In this document: in pieces, positions 54,612-62,054 of the stretch
Layout: each line of letters starts with the position of its first letter
Position numbering within the stretch: position 1 is the stretch's first letter
Notes under the pieces: model-generated
Told to the model about the DNA's origin: nothing
The model's input: the letters and a program-made list of their open reading frames with translations, nothing else
The model's database searches: none
Assembly: GCF_014698015.1 (NCBI RefSeq)
Contig: NZ_JACXBS010000002.1
Span: 372,001 to 436,000, forward strand
Length of the DNA: 64,000 nt
Reading direction: 5' to 3'
Source of the DNA: Kocuria sp. cx-455
GTDB taxonomy: Bacteria; Actinomycetota; Actinomycetes; Actinomycetales; Micrococcaceae
Program-made: the position numbers and the translations under genes

Positions 54612-55896
54612 ACCGACTCCGCAGTTGGATCGACGCCTGGGCACCGGCGACGCGGTGATCATCGGGCTCGGGTCGATGATCGGTGCCGGCATCTTCGCCG
54701 CCTTCGGGCCGGCGGCCCAGGCGGCCGGCACCGGCCTGCTGATCGGCTTGGGAATCGCGGCGGTGATCGCCTACTGCAACGCCACCGCCTCGGCCCAGCT
54801 CGCCGCGGTCTACCCGACCTCGGGAGGCACCTACATCTATGGCCGAGAGCGCATCGGTCACTGGTTCGGGTTCACCGCTGGCTGGGGCTTCGTGGTCGGC
54901 AAGACCGCCTCCTGCGCGGCGATGGCGCTGACCTTTGCCACCTACGCCGTGCCCGGCCCCTGGTGGGCCCAGCGGTTGGTGGCGGTGGCCGGCATCGTCG
55001 GACTGGCCGCGTTGAACTACCGCGGGGTGAGCAAGACCGCCGGCCTGACCCGGATCCTGGTCGCCATCACCCTGGTCGCGCTGGCGGTGCTGGTGGTCGG
55101 CATCTTCGCCGTCGGCCAACCCTCGCCGACGAACCTGGGCGGCTGGCCGGCGTTGACCGTCGGCGGGCCGTACGGGATCCTACAGTCGGCCGGGCTGTTG
55201 TTCTTCGCCTTCGCCGGCTACGCCCGGATCGCGACCATGGGCGAGGAGGTCCGCGACCCGCAGCGCACCATCCCGCGCGCCATCCCCATCGCCCTGATCA
55301 TCGTGGTGATCATCTACCTGGTCGTCGGCGTGAGCGTCCTGCTCGCCGCCGGGCCGGACAAGATCGCCGCCGCGACAGCACCCCTGACCACAGCCGTGCC
55401 AGCAGCCGGGGTCGGCGGGCTGGGCCCGGTGGTCCGGATCGGCGGCGCGGTCGCCAGCCTCGGGGCGCTGCTGGCGCTGATCGCCGGCATCGGCCGCACC
55501 AGCCTGGCCATGGCCCGGCATCGCGATCTGCCGTTCTGGCTGTCGGCGGTCCACCCCCGTCACAAGGTGCCCCACCACGCCGAGATCGCCCTCGCCGTCG
55601 TCGTGTCCGTCCTGGTGCTGACCACCGACCTGCGCGGCGTGATCGGATTCTCCTCCTTCGGCGTGCTCATCTACTACGGCATCGCCAACACCGCCGCATT
55701 CACCCAGCCGCCGTCCGACCGCCGCTGGCCACGCTGGCTCAACGTCCTCGGCGTCCTCGGCTGCCTGGTCCTGATCGCGACCCTGCCCTGGCAGTCGATC
55801 ATCGCTGGACTGGCCATGTTCGCCGTCGGCCTGCTCGGCCGCTGGATCGTCCTGCATCGACGTGAAAAGCCCGGCCCAGGGGCAGAGTCGGACTGA
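54604..55896 (+). CDS. APC family permease
   Basis: This 430-residue transporter belongs to the amino acid-polyamine-organocation family, with about 12 hydrophobic segments. Seen: LGTGDAVIIGLGSMIGAGIFAAFG at the N terminus, the classical APC helix 1 signature, then NATASAQLAAVYPTSGGTYIYGRERIG and FFAFAGYARIATMGEEVRDPQRTIPRAI. The substrate is unknown. Being coupled to a PadR regulator and a P19-like protein within a metal-resistance region is unusual. Confidence 0.88.
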   Translation: MSEPTPQLDRRLGTGDAVIIGLGSMIGAGIFAAFGPAAQAAGTGLLIGLGIAAVIAYCNATASAQLAAVYPTSGGTYIYGRERIGHWFGFTAGWGFVVGKTASCAAMALTFATYAVPGPWWAQRLVAVAGIVGLAALNYRGVSKTAGLTRILVAITLVALAVLVVGIFAVGQPSPTNLGGWPALTVGGPYGILQSAGLLFFAFAGYARIATMGEEVRDPQRTIPRAIPIALIIVVIIYLVVGVSVLLAAGPDKIAAATAPLTTAVPAAGVGGLGPVVRIGGAVASLGALLALIAGIGRTSLAMARHRDLPFWLSAVHPRHKVPHHAEIALAVVVSVLVLTTDLRGVIGFSSFGVLIYYGIANTAAFTQPPSDRRWPRWLNVLGVLGCLVLIATLPWQSIIAGLAMFAVGLLGRWIVLHRREKPGPGAESD

Positions 55897-55942
55897 CCTG
55901 CCGCGCCCCGGGGGAGTGAGGCGACTGGGCGGAAGTGCACGC

Positions 55943-56566
55943 TTACCCGACGTCGAGGGCCGCGAGCTGCTCCGCGCTGCCGGTGACGACGAGGCGCAGG
56001 TCGGCGTGGCTCTCGTCGATCGACCAGTCGACGAACGAACAGCAGGCGCTCTTGACCGCCACGAGGTCGTGAAGACGCTGGACGGAGTCGTCGGCTTTCG
56101 CGTAGTGGACGATGATCCGGGCGTCGCCGCGTTCGACGTCGAGGAGATATCCGTCGTCGAAGGCCCGCCATTTCTCGACCTGCTCCTTGCCGGCGTCCGG
56201 CGTGAGCGTGCAGGCGATGAGCACCGCGTTCGGCAGACCCTGCAGGGCGCTCTCGCGGACGTCCCGCGAGGCCCCACGGATGGCCGTGCGCAACTGCGCG
56301 ACGGTCGGCGACCCGGCCCGCCCGTCGGGAGTCCGATACATGCGGCACGCGAGGCCGACCGGCGCACTGTCTTCGGCGAACGGGTCGACGCCGTCGATCA
56401 GTACGGTCGGGGAGCCGTGGAAGCCGAGGCGCGAGGCGTCCTCGGGTGTCTCGACCCGTTGGTGGACGACCTCCGCGCCAGATCGCCCGTCGAGGGCTTC
56501 GGCAATCTTGGAGTCGAGGATCTCCCAGTTCGGGCAGCCGTCGAAGTACTGGAGCGTGATCTTCAT
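55943..56566 (-). CDS. Thioredoxin-fold protein fused to an ACC-F domain
   Basis: This 207-residue protein has an N-terminal thioredoxin-like part (ITLQYFDGCPNW; LGFHGSPTVLIDGVDPFAED). The C-terminal part (LIACTLTPDAGKEQVEKWRA ... VAVKSACCSFVDWSIDESHA) carries a vicinal cysteine pair followed by F-x-D/W-S. Similar N-terminal regions occur in proteins annotated as alkylmercury lyase-like, but I see no MerB catalytic set. It probably handles thiophilic metals. ATG 56566 is at the conserved start. It is downstream of the P-type ATPase on the same strand. Confidence 0.62.
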   Translation of the reverse strand: MKITLQYFDGCPNWEILDSKIAEALDGRSGAEVVHQRVETPEDASRLGFHGSPTVLIDGVDPFAEDSAPVGLACRMYRTPDGRAGSPTVAQLRTAIRGASRDVRESALQGLPNAVLIACTLTPDAGKEQVEKWRAFDDGYLLDVERGDARIIVHYAKADDSVQRLHDLVAVKSACCSFVDWSIDESHADLRLVVTGSAEQLAALDVG

Positions 56567-56648
56567 GGTCGTGGTCCTTTCCGTCGGCGTCGGGTCTCCT
56601 CGAGCGGCTCCCGGTTCGGGCGTCTCCCGAAGCGCTGGGCCTCGATGG

Positions 56649-58769
56649 TCATCGGTTCGCCTTCGTCCCGTGCGCCGGCTGGAGGTCCGAGGCTGCAGGC
56701 AGCCCTCGGCTCGCCGCGATGGGCCTGCGCGCGGCGCGTACGCCATTGAGGATGACGACGACCTCGGCAACCTCGTGGACGAGGACGACTCCGGCCAGGC
56801 CGAGCACCCCGAAGAGGGCGAGCGGGAACAGGACGACGATGATCGCCAGCGCGAGGACGATGTTGGCCGTCATGATGCGCCGGCCTCTGCGAGCATGCGC
56901 GAACGCGGCGGGGATCAGGCGCAGATCGTGGCCGGTGAAGGCGATGTCGGCGGATTCCACCGCGGCCGCGGAACCGGTGGCTCCCATCGCGATGCCCACG
57001 GTCGCGGTGGCCAGCGCGGGGGAGTCGTTGATGCCGTCGCCGACCATCGCCGTCGGCCGCGCTGCGGCCAGACCTGTGATCGCCTCCGCCTTGTCGGCTG
57101 GCAGCAGTTCGGCGCGGACGTCGTCGATGCAGGCCTGGGCGGCCAGGGCGCGGGCGGTGCGGGCGTCGTCGCCGGTGAGCATGACCGTGCCGATTCCCTG
57201 GTCGTGGAGCATGCGCACGGTCTCGGTGGCCTCGGGGCGGAGTTCGTCGCGCACGCCGATCAGGCCGGCGACCTCACCGTCGGCTTCCACCACGACGACC
57301 GTCATGCCCATTTCGGCCAGCTCGTCGGCGTCGGTCCGCAGGCCGGCCGGGGCGATCCAGCGTGGACTGCCGACCCTGACGAAACGGCCGGTGACCCGGC
57401 CGGCGATGCCGTGCCCGGCGTCCTCGGCCACCTCGCTCGCCGCCGGGGAGTCCGGCGCGGCCGCTGTGATCGCCGCCGCCAGGGGATGGGTGCTGGTCGC
57501 CTCGAGGGCCGCCGCCCACGCGAGGACGTCCTGTTGGCTGCCGCCCGGCGCGGTGCGGGTCTCGGTCACCTGCGGCTGGCCCTGGGTGAGGGTGCCGGTC
57601 TTGTCGAAGGCGACCGTGCGGATGGTGCCGAACTGCTCGAAGGCGGCCCCGGACTTGATGACGACGCCGAACCGTGAGGCGGACCCGATCGCGCTGATGA
57701 CGGTGACCGGCACGGCGATCGCCATCGCGCACGGCGACGCCGCGACGAGGACGACGAGGGCCCGTTCGACCCAGGTCCACGGGTCGCCGACGACGAGCCC
57801 GAGCAGCGCGACCAGGGCCGCGGCGACGAGGACGGCAGGGACGAGGGGACGGGCGATCCGGTCGGCCAGCCGGGCGCGCTCTCCCTTGCGGGCGTGGGCC
57901 TGCTCGACCAGGGCGACGATCTGTGTCAGCGAGTTGTCCCGTCCGTCTGCGGTCGCCTCGACCAGCAGGGACCCGGACCCGTTCACCGCGCCTGCTGGCA
58001 CGGGGTCGCCCGGTCCTACCTCCACGGGGATCGACTCCCCGGTCACGGCGGAGGCGTCGACGCTCGAGCCGCCCTCGGCGACCACGCCATCGGTCGGGAC
58101 ATGCTCACCGGCTCCGATCACGAGCAGGTCGAGTTCGCGGAGGTCGGCCACCGGCACGGTCGCGACTCCGCCCATGCGGGAGACGCGGGCGGTCTGCGGG
58201 ACCAGCGAGAGCAGCGCGCGCAGTCCCTCCTTGGCGCGGTCCATCGCCCGATCCTCCAGGGTCTCGGCCAGGGAGAACAGGAAAGCCAGGGCGGCGGCTT
58301 CGGCGACGTGGCCGAGCAGCACCGCGCCGACCGCGGCGATCGTCATCAGCAGGCCGACGCCGAGCCGTCCACGGATCAGGCGGCGCACCGCGCCGGGCAC
58401 GAACGTCCACGCGCCGGCCAGCAGCGCGATCCACTGGGTCACCAGCGCGGCGACGTCCAGGTCGGACCAGTCCAGCGCGTACCCGGCGACGAGGAACAGG
58501 CCGGCGACCGCTGAGGGGAGCAGGGCGAGGTCCCTCCACCACGGCGGGCGGGACTCCGGTTCCGCGCCAGGTTCCGATGGGCTCCGCGCCGGGTCTGGCC
58601 CGCAGCAGGCGTCGCCGTCGTCGTGTACCGCAGCCGGGACGGTCTCTGGCCCGCAGCAGGCATCGCCCGATGCCCTGGGTGCGTCCGTGCCGATCGGCTG
58701 CAGGGACGAGCGGCGGTTTTCCGCCCTCGGATGGCGCGGCTCGTCGACGCCGCAGCACTCATCGTTCAT
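56649..58769 (-). CDS. Heavy-metal P-type ATPase, CadA/ZntA-like
   Basis: This 706-residue export pump has a short N-terminal region with three Cys-Cys-Gly repeats (DECCG, DACCGPE, DACCGPD) in place of a folded HMA domain. It then has the actuator TGES (AVTGESIPVEV), the transmembrane SPC motif in AASPCAMAIAVPVTV, the phosphorylation site FDKTGTLTQG, HPLAAAI, TGDDARTARAL and GDGINDSPALA. The C terminus has HEVAEVVVILNGVRA. SPC together with the partner cmtR predicts Cd/Pb/Zn export. ATGA overlap with cmtR. Confidence 0.92.
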   Translation of the reverse strand: MNDECCGVDEPRHPRAENRRSSLQPIGTDAPRASGDACCGPETVPAAVHDDGDACCGPDPARSPSEPGAEPESRPPWWRDLALLPSAVAGLFLVAGYALDWSDLDVAALVTQWIALLAGAWTFVPGAVRRLIRGRLGVGLLMTIAAVGAVLLGHVAEAAALAFLFSLAETLEDRAMDRAKEGLRALLSLVPQTARVSRMGGVATVPVADLRELDLLVIGAGEHVPTDGVVAEGGSSVDASAVTGESIPVEVGPGDPVPAGAVNGSGSLLVEATADGRDNSLTQIVALVEQAHARKGERARLADRIARPLVPAVLVAAALVALLGLVVGDPWTWVERALVVLVAASPCAMAIAVPVTVISAIGSASRFGVVIKSGAAFEQFGTIRTVAFDKTGTLTQGQPQVTETRTAPGGSQQDVLAWAAALEATSTHPLAAAITAAAPDSPAASEVAEDAGHGIAGRVTGRFVRVGSPRWIAPAGLRTDADELAEMGMTVVVVEADGEVAGLIGVRDELRPEATETVRMLHDQGIGTVMLTGDDARTARALAAQACIDDVRAELLPADKAEAITGLAAARPTAMVGDGINDSPALATATVGIAMGATGSAAAVESADIAFTGHDLRLIPAAFAHARRGRRIMTANIVLALAIIVVLFPLALFGVLGLAGVVLVHEVAEVVVILNGVRAARRPIAASRGLPAASDLQPAHGTKANR

Positions 58770-59128
58770 CGCACAGCCCCGTCGGCGTCGCAGCAGCCGG
58801 GCACCGAGCACTCCGGGTCCAAGCACGGTGCGCTCTCGTCCACCGCCAGCGTCACGTCCACGAGCGCGGTCAGGGCTGCGGCGATGTGCGGGTCGGCGAT
58901 CTCGTAGCGGGTCTGCCGGCCCTCGGGCTCGGCGACGACGATCCCGCAGCCCCGCAGGCAGGACAGATGGTTCGACACATTCGTGCGCGTTAGCTCGAGC
59001 TCCCGGGCGAGTCTTGCCGGGTACCCAGGCTCATCGAGGAGGGACAGCAAGATCCGTGAGCGTGTCGGGTCGGACATGGCGCGGCCGAGGCGGTTCATGA
59101 CGTCGACGCGTGAAGCAATGGTCAGCAT
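58766..59128 (-). CDS. cmtR: CmtR-like Cd(II)/Pb(II)-sensing repressor
   Basis: This 120-residue ArsR-family repressor strongly resembles mycobacterial CmtR: RLGRAMSDPTRSRILLSLLD, then TRTNVSNHLSCLRGCGIVV with the two metal-ligand cysteines, and VDESAPC as the third ligand. ATG 59128 lies inside a perfect inverted repeat that is its probable operator. It is co-translated with the P-type ATPase and likely senses Cd or Pb. Confidence 0.92.
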   Translation of the reverse strand: MLTIASRVDVMNRLGRAMSDPTRSRILLSLLDEPGYPARLARELELTRTNVSNHLSCLRGCGIVVAEPEGRQTRYEIADPHIAAALTALVDVTLAVDESAPCLDPECSVPGCCDADGAVR

Positions 59129-59137
59129 GTACTGACC
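59120..59137. promoter_or_regulatory. Probable CmtR operator over the start codon
   Basis: The 18-base perfect palindrome GGTCAG-CATGTA-CTGACC (plus strand), half site GGTCAG with a 6-base centre, spans the cmtR ATG (59128-59126). Binding here would block both transcription start and translation initiation of the cmtR-ATPase unit. Confidence 0.72.
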
Positions 59138-59174
59138 ATACAGTGTTTGCTGACCGATTGGCCAGCCCGTGCGA

Positions 59175-59597
59175 TCAGCCCTGCTGGGCAGCCGTTCCGG
59201 CGAAGGCCCTGAATGCGCACTCCGACCGGCAGGGCTCGTCACTGTCGGGGCAGCCGTCGACGTGGTCCCGCGCCTGCCGCAGCTGGTCCTGCAGCCGTGT
59301 CAGTGACCGAAGCTGTTGCTCAACGGCAGCGATCTGCTCGGCCAGCAGCGGCTGCAGCGTTGCCTTCACCCCCGTGCAGGTCCCGTCGTCGACGAGCTCG
59401 ATGAGCCGGCGAATCTCGGGCAGCTCGAGGCCGAGCCGCTTCGCCGCGGTGATGAAGTCCAGCCGCTCGAGGTGGCCCTCGTCGAAGTCCCGGTACCCGT
59501 TCGGGCTCCGGTCCGCTGCGAGAATGCCGAGGCGCTCGTAGTAACGCAGCGTGCTCGCAGGCACCCCGGTGCGCTCGGAGACCTCGGAGATCTTCAT
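59175..59597 (-). CDS. MerR family metal-responsive regulator
   Basis: This 140-residue regulator has the HTH MKISEVSERTGVPASTLRYYER, GYRDFDEGHLERLDFITAAKRLGLELPE, a cysteine at GTCTGVKATL in the metal-loop position, and a C-terminal set HVDGCPDSDEPCRSECAF. The cysteine layout differs from the merR at 38597, so it senses another metal or metalloid. It is divergent from the ACR3/SBF-type transporter across a MerR-type promoter. Confidence 0.85.
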   Translation of the reverse strand: MKISEVSERTGVPASTLRYYERLGILAADRSPNGYRDFDEGHLERLDFITAAKRLGLELPEIRRLIELVDDGTCTGVKATLQPLLAEQIAAVEQQLRSLTRLQDQLRQARDHVDGCPDSDEPCRSECAFRAFAGTAAQQG

Positions 59598-59621
59598 GTT
59601 CCGACCATAGGGCGCTCCGGC

Positions 59622-59653
59622 TTGACCTTCAACCCGGGTTCAAGGTCTAGCGT
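59622..59653 (+). promoter_or_regulatory. MerR-type promoter of the ACR3/SBF-like transporter
   Basis: TTGACC (59622-59627) and TAGCGT (59648-59653) are 20 bases apart. The 22 bases between 59625 and 59646 form a near-perfect palindrome (ACCTTCAACCC and its complement, one mismatched pair). This is the standard MerR long-spacer arrangement. Confidence 0.85.
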
Positions 59654-59700
59654 TTAAAACGGCGCAGTGCATGCGCCCAGCCCGACAGAGAAGGAGACCC

Positions 59701-60686
59701 ATGCGCGCGAGTATGGAATGGATGGTTAGGCACCAGGTCGCGCTCTACGTCGCGGGACTGGCCCTCGGGGCCGTCGTCGACTGTCCCGGCCCACGATCGC
59801 CCACCCGGCAGAGCACGCGATTCACCCGGTGCTGGCGCTTCTGCTCTACGCCACGTTCCTCAGCATCCCGTTCGGCAGGCTCGGCCGGGCATTCAAGGAC
59901 TGGCGCTTCCTCACGACGGTCCTCGTCGTCAACTTCGTCCTGGTGCCGCTGGTCGTCTGGCCGCTGTCGCGGATCGTCGCCGGCGACCAGGCGCTGTTCG
60001 TCGGGGTGCTGTTCGTGCTGCTGACCCCGTGTATCGACTACGTCATCGTCTTTTCCGGCCTCGCGGGCGGCGACGAGGAGCGCCTCCTGGCGGCGGCCCC
60101 GCTGCTGATGATCGCCCAGATGCTCCTGCTGCCGCTGTACCTGTGGATCTTCATCGACGCGGAGTTCGTCGGCTCCGTCGAGTTCGGTCCCTTCGTCGAG
60201 GCCTTCGTCCTGATCATCGCCCTGCCGCTGGTCGCCGCCGCGCTCACGCAGCTCGCCGCCGCCCGATGGCGCATCGGGCGCAGGGTCGAAGAGATCGTCA
60301 TGGGCGCGATGGTGCCGCTGATGGTCGCCACCCTGGCGGTCGTGGTCGCCTCGCAGGTCGCCGGGGTGAGCGCCCGGTCCGGCTCCCTGCTCCTGGCGGT
60401 GCCGGTCTTCGTCCTCTTCGCGGCCGTCATGGTGCCGGTGGGGATGCTGGTCAGCCGCGCGGCGGGCCTCGACGTGCCCGGCAGGCGCGCCGTCGTGTTC
60501 AGCGGCGCGACTCGGAACTCGCTCGTCGTGCTCCCGCTGGTGCTCGCGTTGCCCGCGGCGTTTGACCTGGCACCGCTGGTCGTGGTCACCCAGACGCTCG
60601 TCGAGCTCGTCGCCATGGTCGTGTTCGTCCGGTTCGTGCCGCTGCTGGTGCCGGAACTCGTGCCGGCTGCCGACGCGTCCGCGTAG
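59701..60686 (+). pseudogene. ACR3/bile-acid symporter (SBF)-type transporter, frameshifted
   Basis: AAGGAGACCC precedes ATG 59701, which opens MRASMEWMVRHQVALYVAGL and then loses frame near 59778. The rest (TIAHPAEHAIHPVLALLLYA, FLSIPFGRLGRAFKDWR, LTPCIDYVIVFSGLAGGDEE, VFSGATRNSLVVLPLVLALP) continues in another frame to TAG at 60686. One missing G after GTCGTC would restore GAVVGLSRPTIAHP. The TPCIDYVIVFS motif with its cysteine and the size fit an arsenite/arsenical permease of the ACR3/SBF group. A true loss or an assembly error are both possible. Confidence 0.78.
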
Positions 60687-60760
60687 GTTTCGTAGTCGAA
60701 GCTGCCCTCGCGCCTCAACGGGTCGGCAGGAGTCCTCGGAGGGCTGCCGCACTCCGACGG

Positions 60761-60860
60761 TCAAGCAATGAGCGCCTTGGCGGCGGCGAGGATGTCGATG
60801 GTCGGCCGGTACTAGGCACTGCTTGATTAGACATGCATCCATTTTGAAGGATGTCGATGC
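60761..60860 (-). pseudogene. Scar of an ars operon: arsR tail fused to acr3 head and operator
   Basis: Reading the minus strand, 60812-60761 encodes YRPTIDILAAAKALIA and a stop, matching the end of ArsR at 44692 (YRPTIDTLAAAAKALIT). Directly before it, about 60834-60820, lie ATGTCTAATCAAGCA, encoding MSNQA, the start of Acr3 (MSNQAAFAAP). Further upstream 60832-60860 matches the acr3 upstream region. The pieces in between are gone, so this is a deletion product of a second ars operon. Confidence 0.75.
60844..60860. promoter_or_regulatory. ArsR operator motif in the ars scar (copy 4)
   Basis: TTGA-N6-TCGAT-R-C as at the other three ars sites, lying upstream of the truncated acr3-like start. 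Confidence 0.55.
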
Positions 60861-60951
60861 CGGCTACACGTCGACCGGATGGTGTTCGTGAAGGCGGGGC
60901 TCTCTGATCGTCGGTGATCCGCACTTCCTCGGCGTCTTCAGCATCCGGGCG

Positions 60952-61575
60952 TCACGTCAGTTGGAGAGTGGTTAAGCAGGTGGGGTCGTCGAGGCGGGTC
61001 GAGATGTCCTGTTTCGCGGTGCGGTCTTCGGTGCTGACCGTGAGCGTCGCATCAATACCGCGGGGCAGCCAGAGTCCGATGAATCCGTTGTCGTAAGTCG
61101 TGAGCGAATCTTCGAGGATGGTCTCGCCCGACGTCGTGTTGACCACTGTGACATCGACGTCAGTGTTGGCGAGCTCGCCGAGACAGGTAGTGAGGCTGTG
61201 GAAGTAGCACTCGTGGGTCTGCTCGAGATACGGGGCGATAGAGACGTAGAAGTCGTCCTCTGGCATCGGCAGAGTGGTTTGGTTGTTCTGATCGTCGGTG
61301 AGGACGAGTTGGTCGGGCTCGATCGAAGCCATGAGTTCGGTTGAGCGGTCTATGACCGGCATCGTGTCAAGACGCTTGATGATTTCCCGGGCGTCCAGGC
61401 CATCGAGGCCGTGGTGGGCTACCAGAGACTGATCGGATCCTGCGGAAGGGGATGGGTCAGCACCGGCGCAGCCGCTGAGCAGGAGGACGGCGCTGGCTGC
61501 CAGCGCGGTTATGGTCGCGCCGAGTCCCTGCCGGCTTCTGGAGGGTCGGATTGGTGCGGCAAGGGTAGGGGTCAT
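60952..61575 (-). CDS. cueP: CueP-like copper-binding lipoprotein
   Basis: This 207-residue exported lipoprotein has lipobox LLLSGC giving Cys36. The CueP core follows: REIIKRLDTMPVIDRSTELM, HECYFHSLTTCLGELANTDV, GFIGLWLPRGIDATLTV and a last cysteine in LDDPTCLTTLQL. CueP binds Cu in the cell envelope and supports copper resistance. ATG 61575 is chosen with AGAAGAG upstream. It lies last in the copB-csoR-cueP run. Confidence 0.92.
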   Translation of the reverse strand: MTPTLAAPIRPSRSRQGLGATITALAASAVLLLSGCAGADPSPSAGSDQSLVAHHGLDGLDAREIIKRLDTMPVIDRSTELMASIEPDQLVLTDDQNNQTTLPMPEDDFYVSIAPYLEQTHECYFHSLTTCLGELANTDVDVTVVNTTSGETILEDSLTTYDNGFIGLWLPRGIDATLTVSTEDRTAKQDISTRLDDPTCLTTLQLT

Positions 61576-61701
61576 ATCGAGCTCTTCTCTCGGGTAGATG
61601 TTGGTCATGTCGTCAGGCCCGATCTCCGCCTCCGTCCCGCCCCGGGACCGAAGGCGGGACGATGCTCAGCTCACGCCTGCGCGGAGCGAAATCCCAAGGT
61701 G

Positions 61702-62043
61702 TTAGGAGCGGACGAGGCGGTTGATGGCGTCGCTGGCTTCCTGGATCTTGGCGATAGCCGCGTCCTCATCGCCTTGCTTGGCGGCGTCGAGGACGCAGTG
61801 CTTGAGGTGGTCATCGAGCAGGCCGGTCGCCACACCCTGCAGGGCCCGGGTGAGGGCGGAGACCTGGGTGAGGATATCGATGCAGTACTTCTCGTCGTCG
61901 ATCATCTTCGTAATCCCCCGGGCCTGGCCTTCGATGCGCTTCATGCGGTTGCGGTAGCGGTCCTTGTCGCTGATGTAGCCGTGCTGGTGGGTCCCGGTGT
62001 CGGTCCTGATCTCGGTGCTGTCGGTGGCAGTGTCGTTGGCCAT
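61702..62043 (-). CDS. csoR: CsoR-type copper-sensing repressor
   Basis: This 113-residue helical repressor has RYRNRMKRIEGQARGITKMI, DEKYCIDILTQVSALTRALQG and DDHLKHCVLDAA. The Cys-His-Cys set C in YCIDI, H and C in LKHCV is the Cu(I) site of CsoR. It follows copB by 11 bases on the same strand, so it is autoregulated with the pump. Confidence 0.93.
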   Translation of the reverse strand: MANDTATDSTEIRTDTGTHQHGYISDKDRYRNRMKRIEGQARGITKMIDDEKYCIDILTQVSALTRALQGVATGLLDDHLKHCVLDAAKQGDEDAAIAKIQEASDAINRLVRS

Positions 62044-62054
62044 GGTTGTGTCCT

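Noticed and set aside
55943-56566. Alkylmercury lyase (MerB)
   Set aside because: The N-terminal thioredoxin-like part resembles proteins that are sometimes so labelled, but the MerB catalytic Cys-Asp-Cys arrangement is not visible, and the gene is tied to the cmtR-ATPase unit rather than mer.
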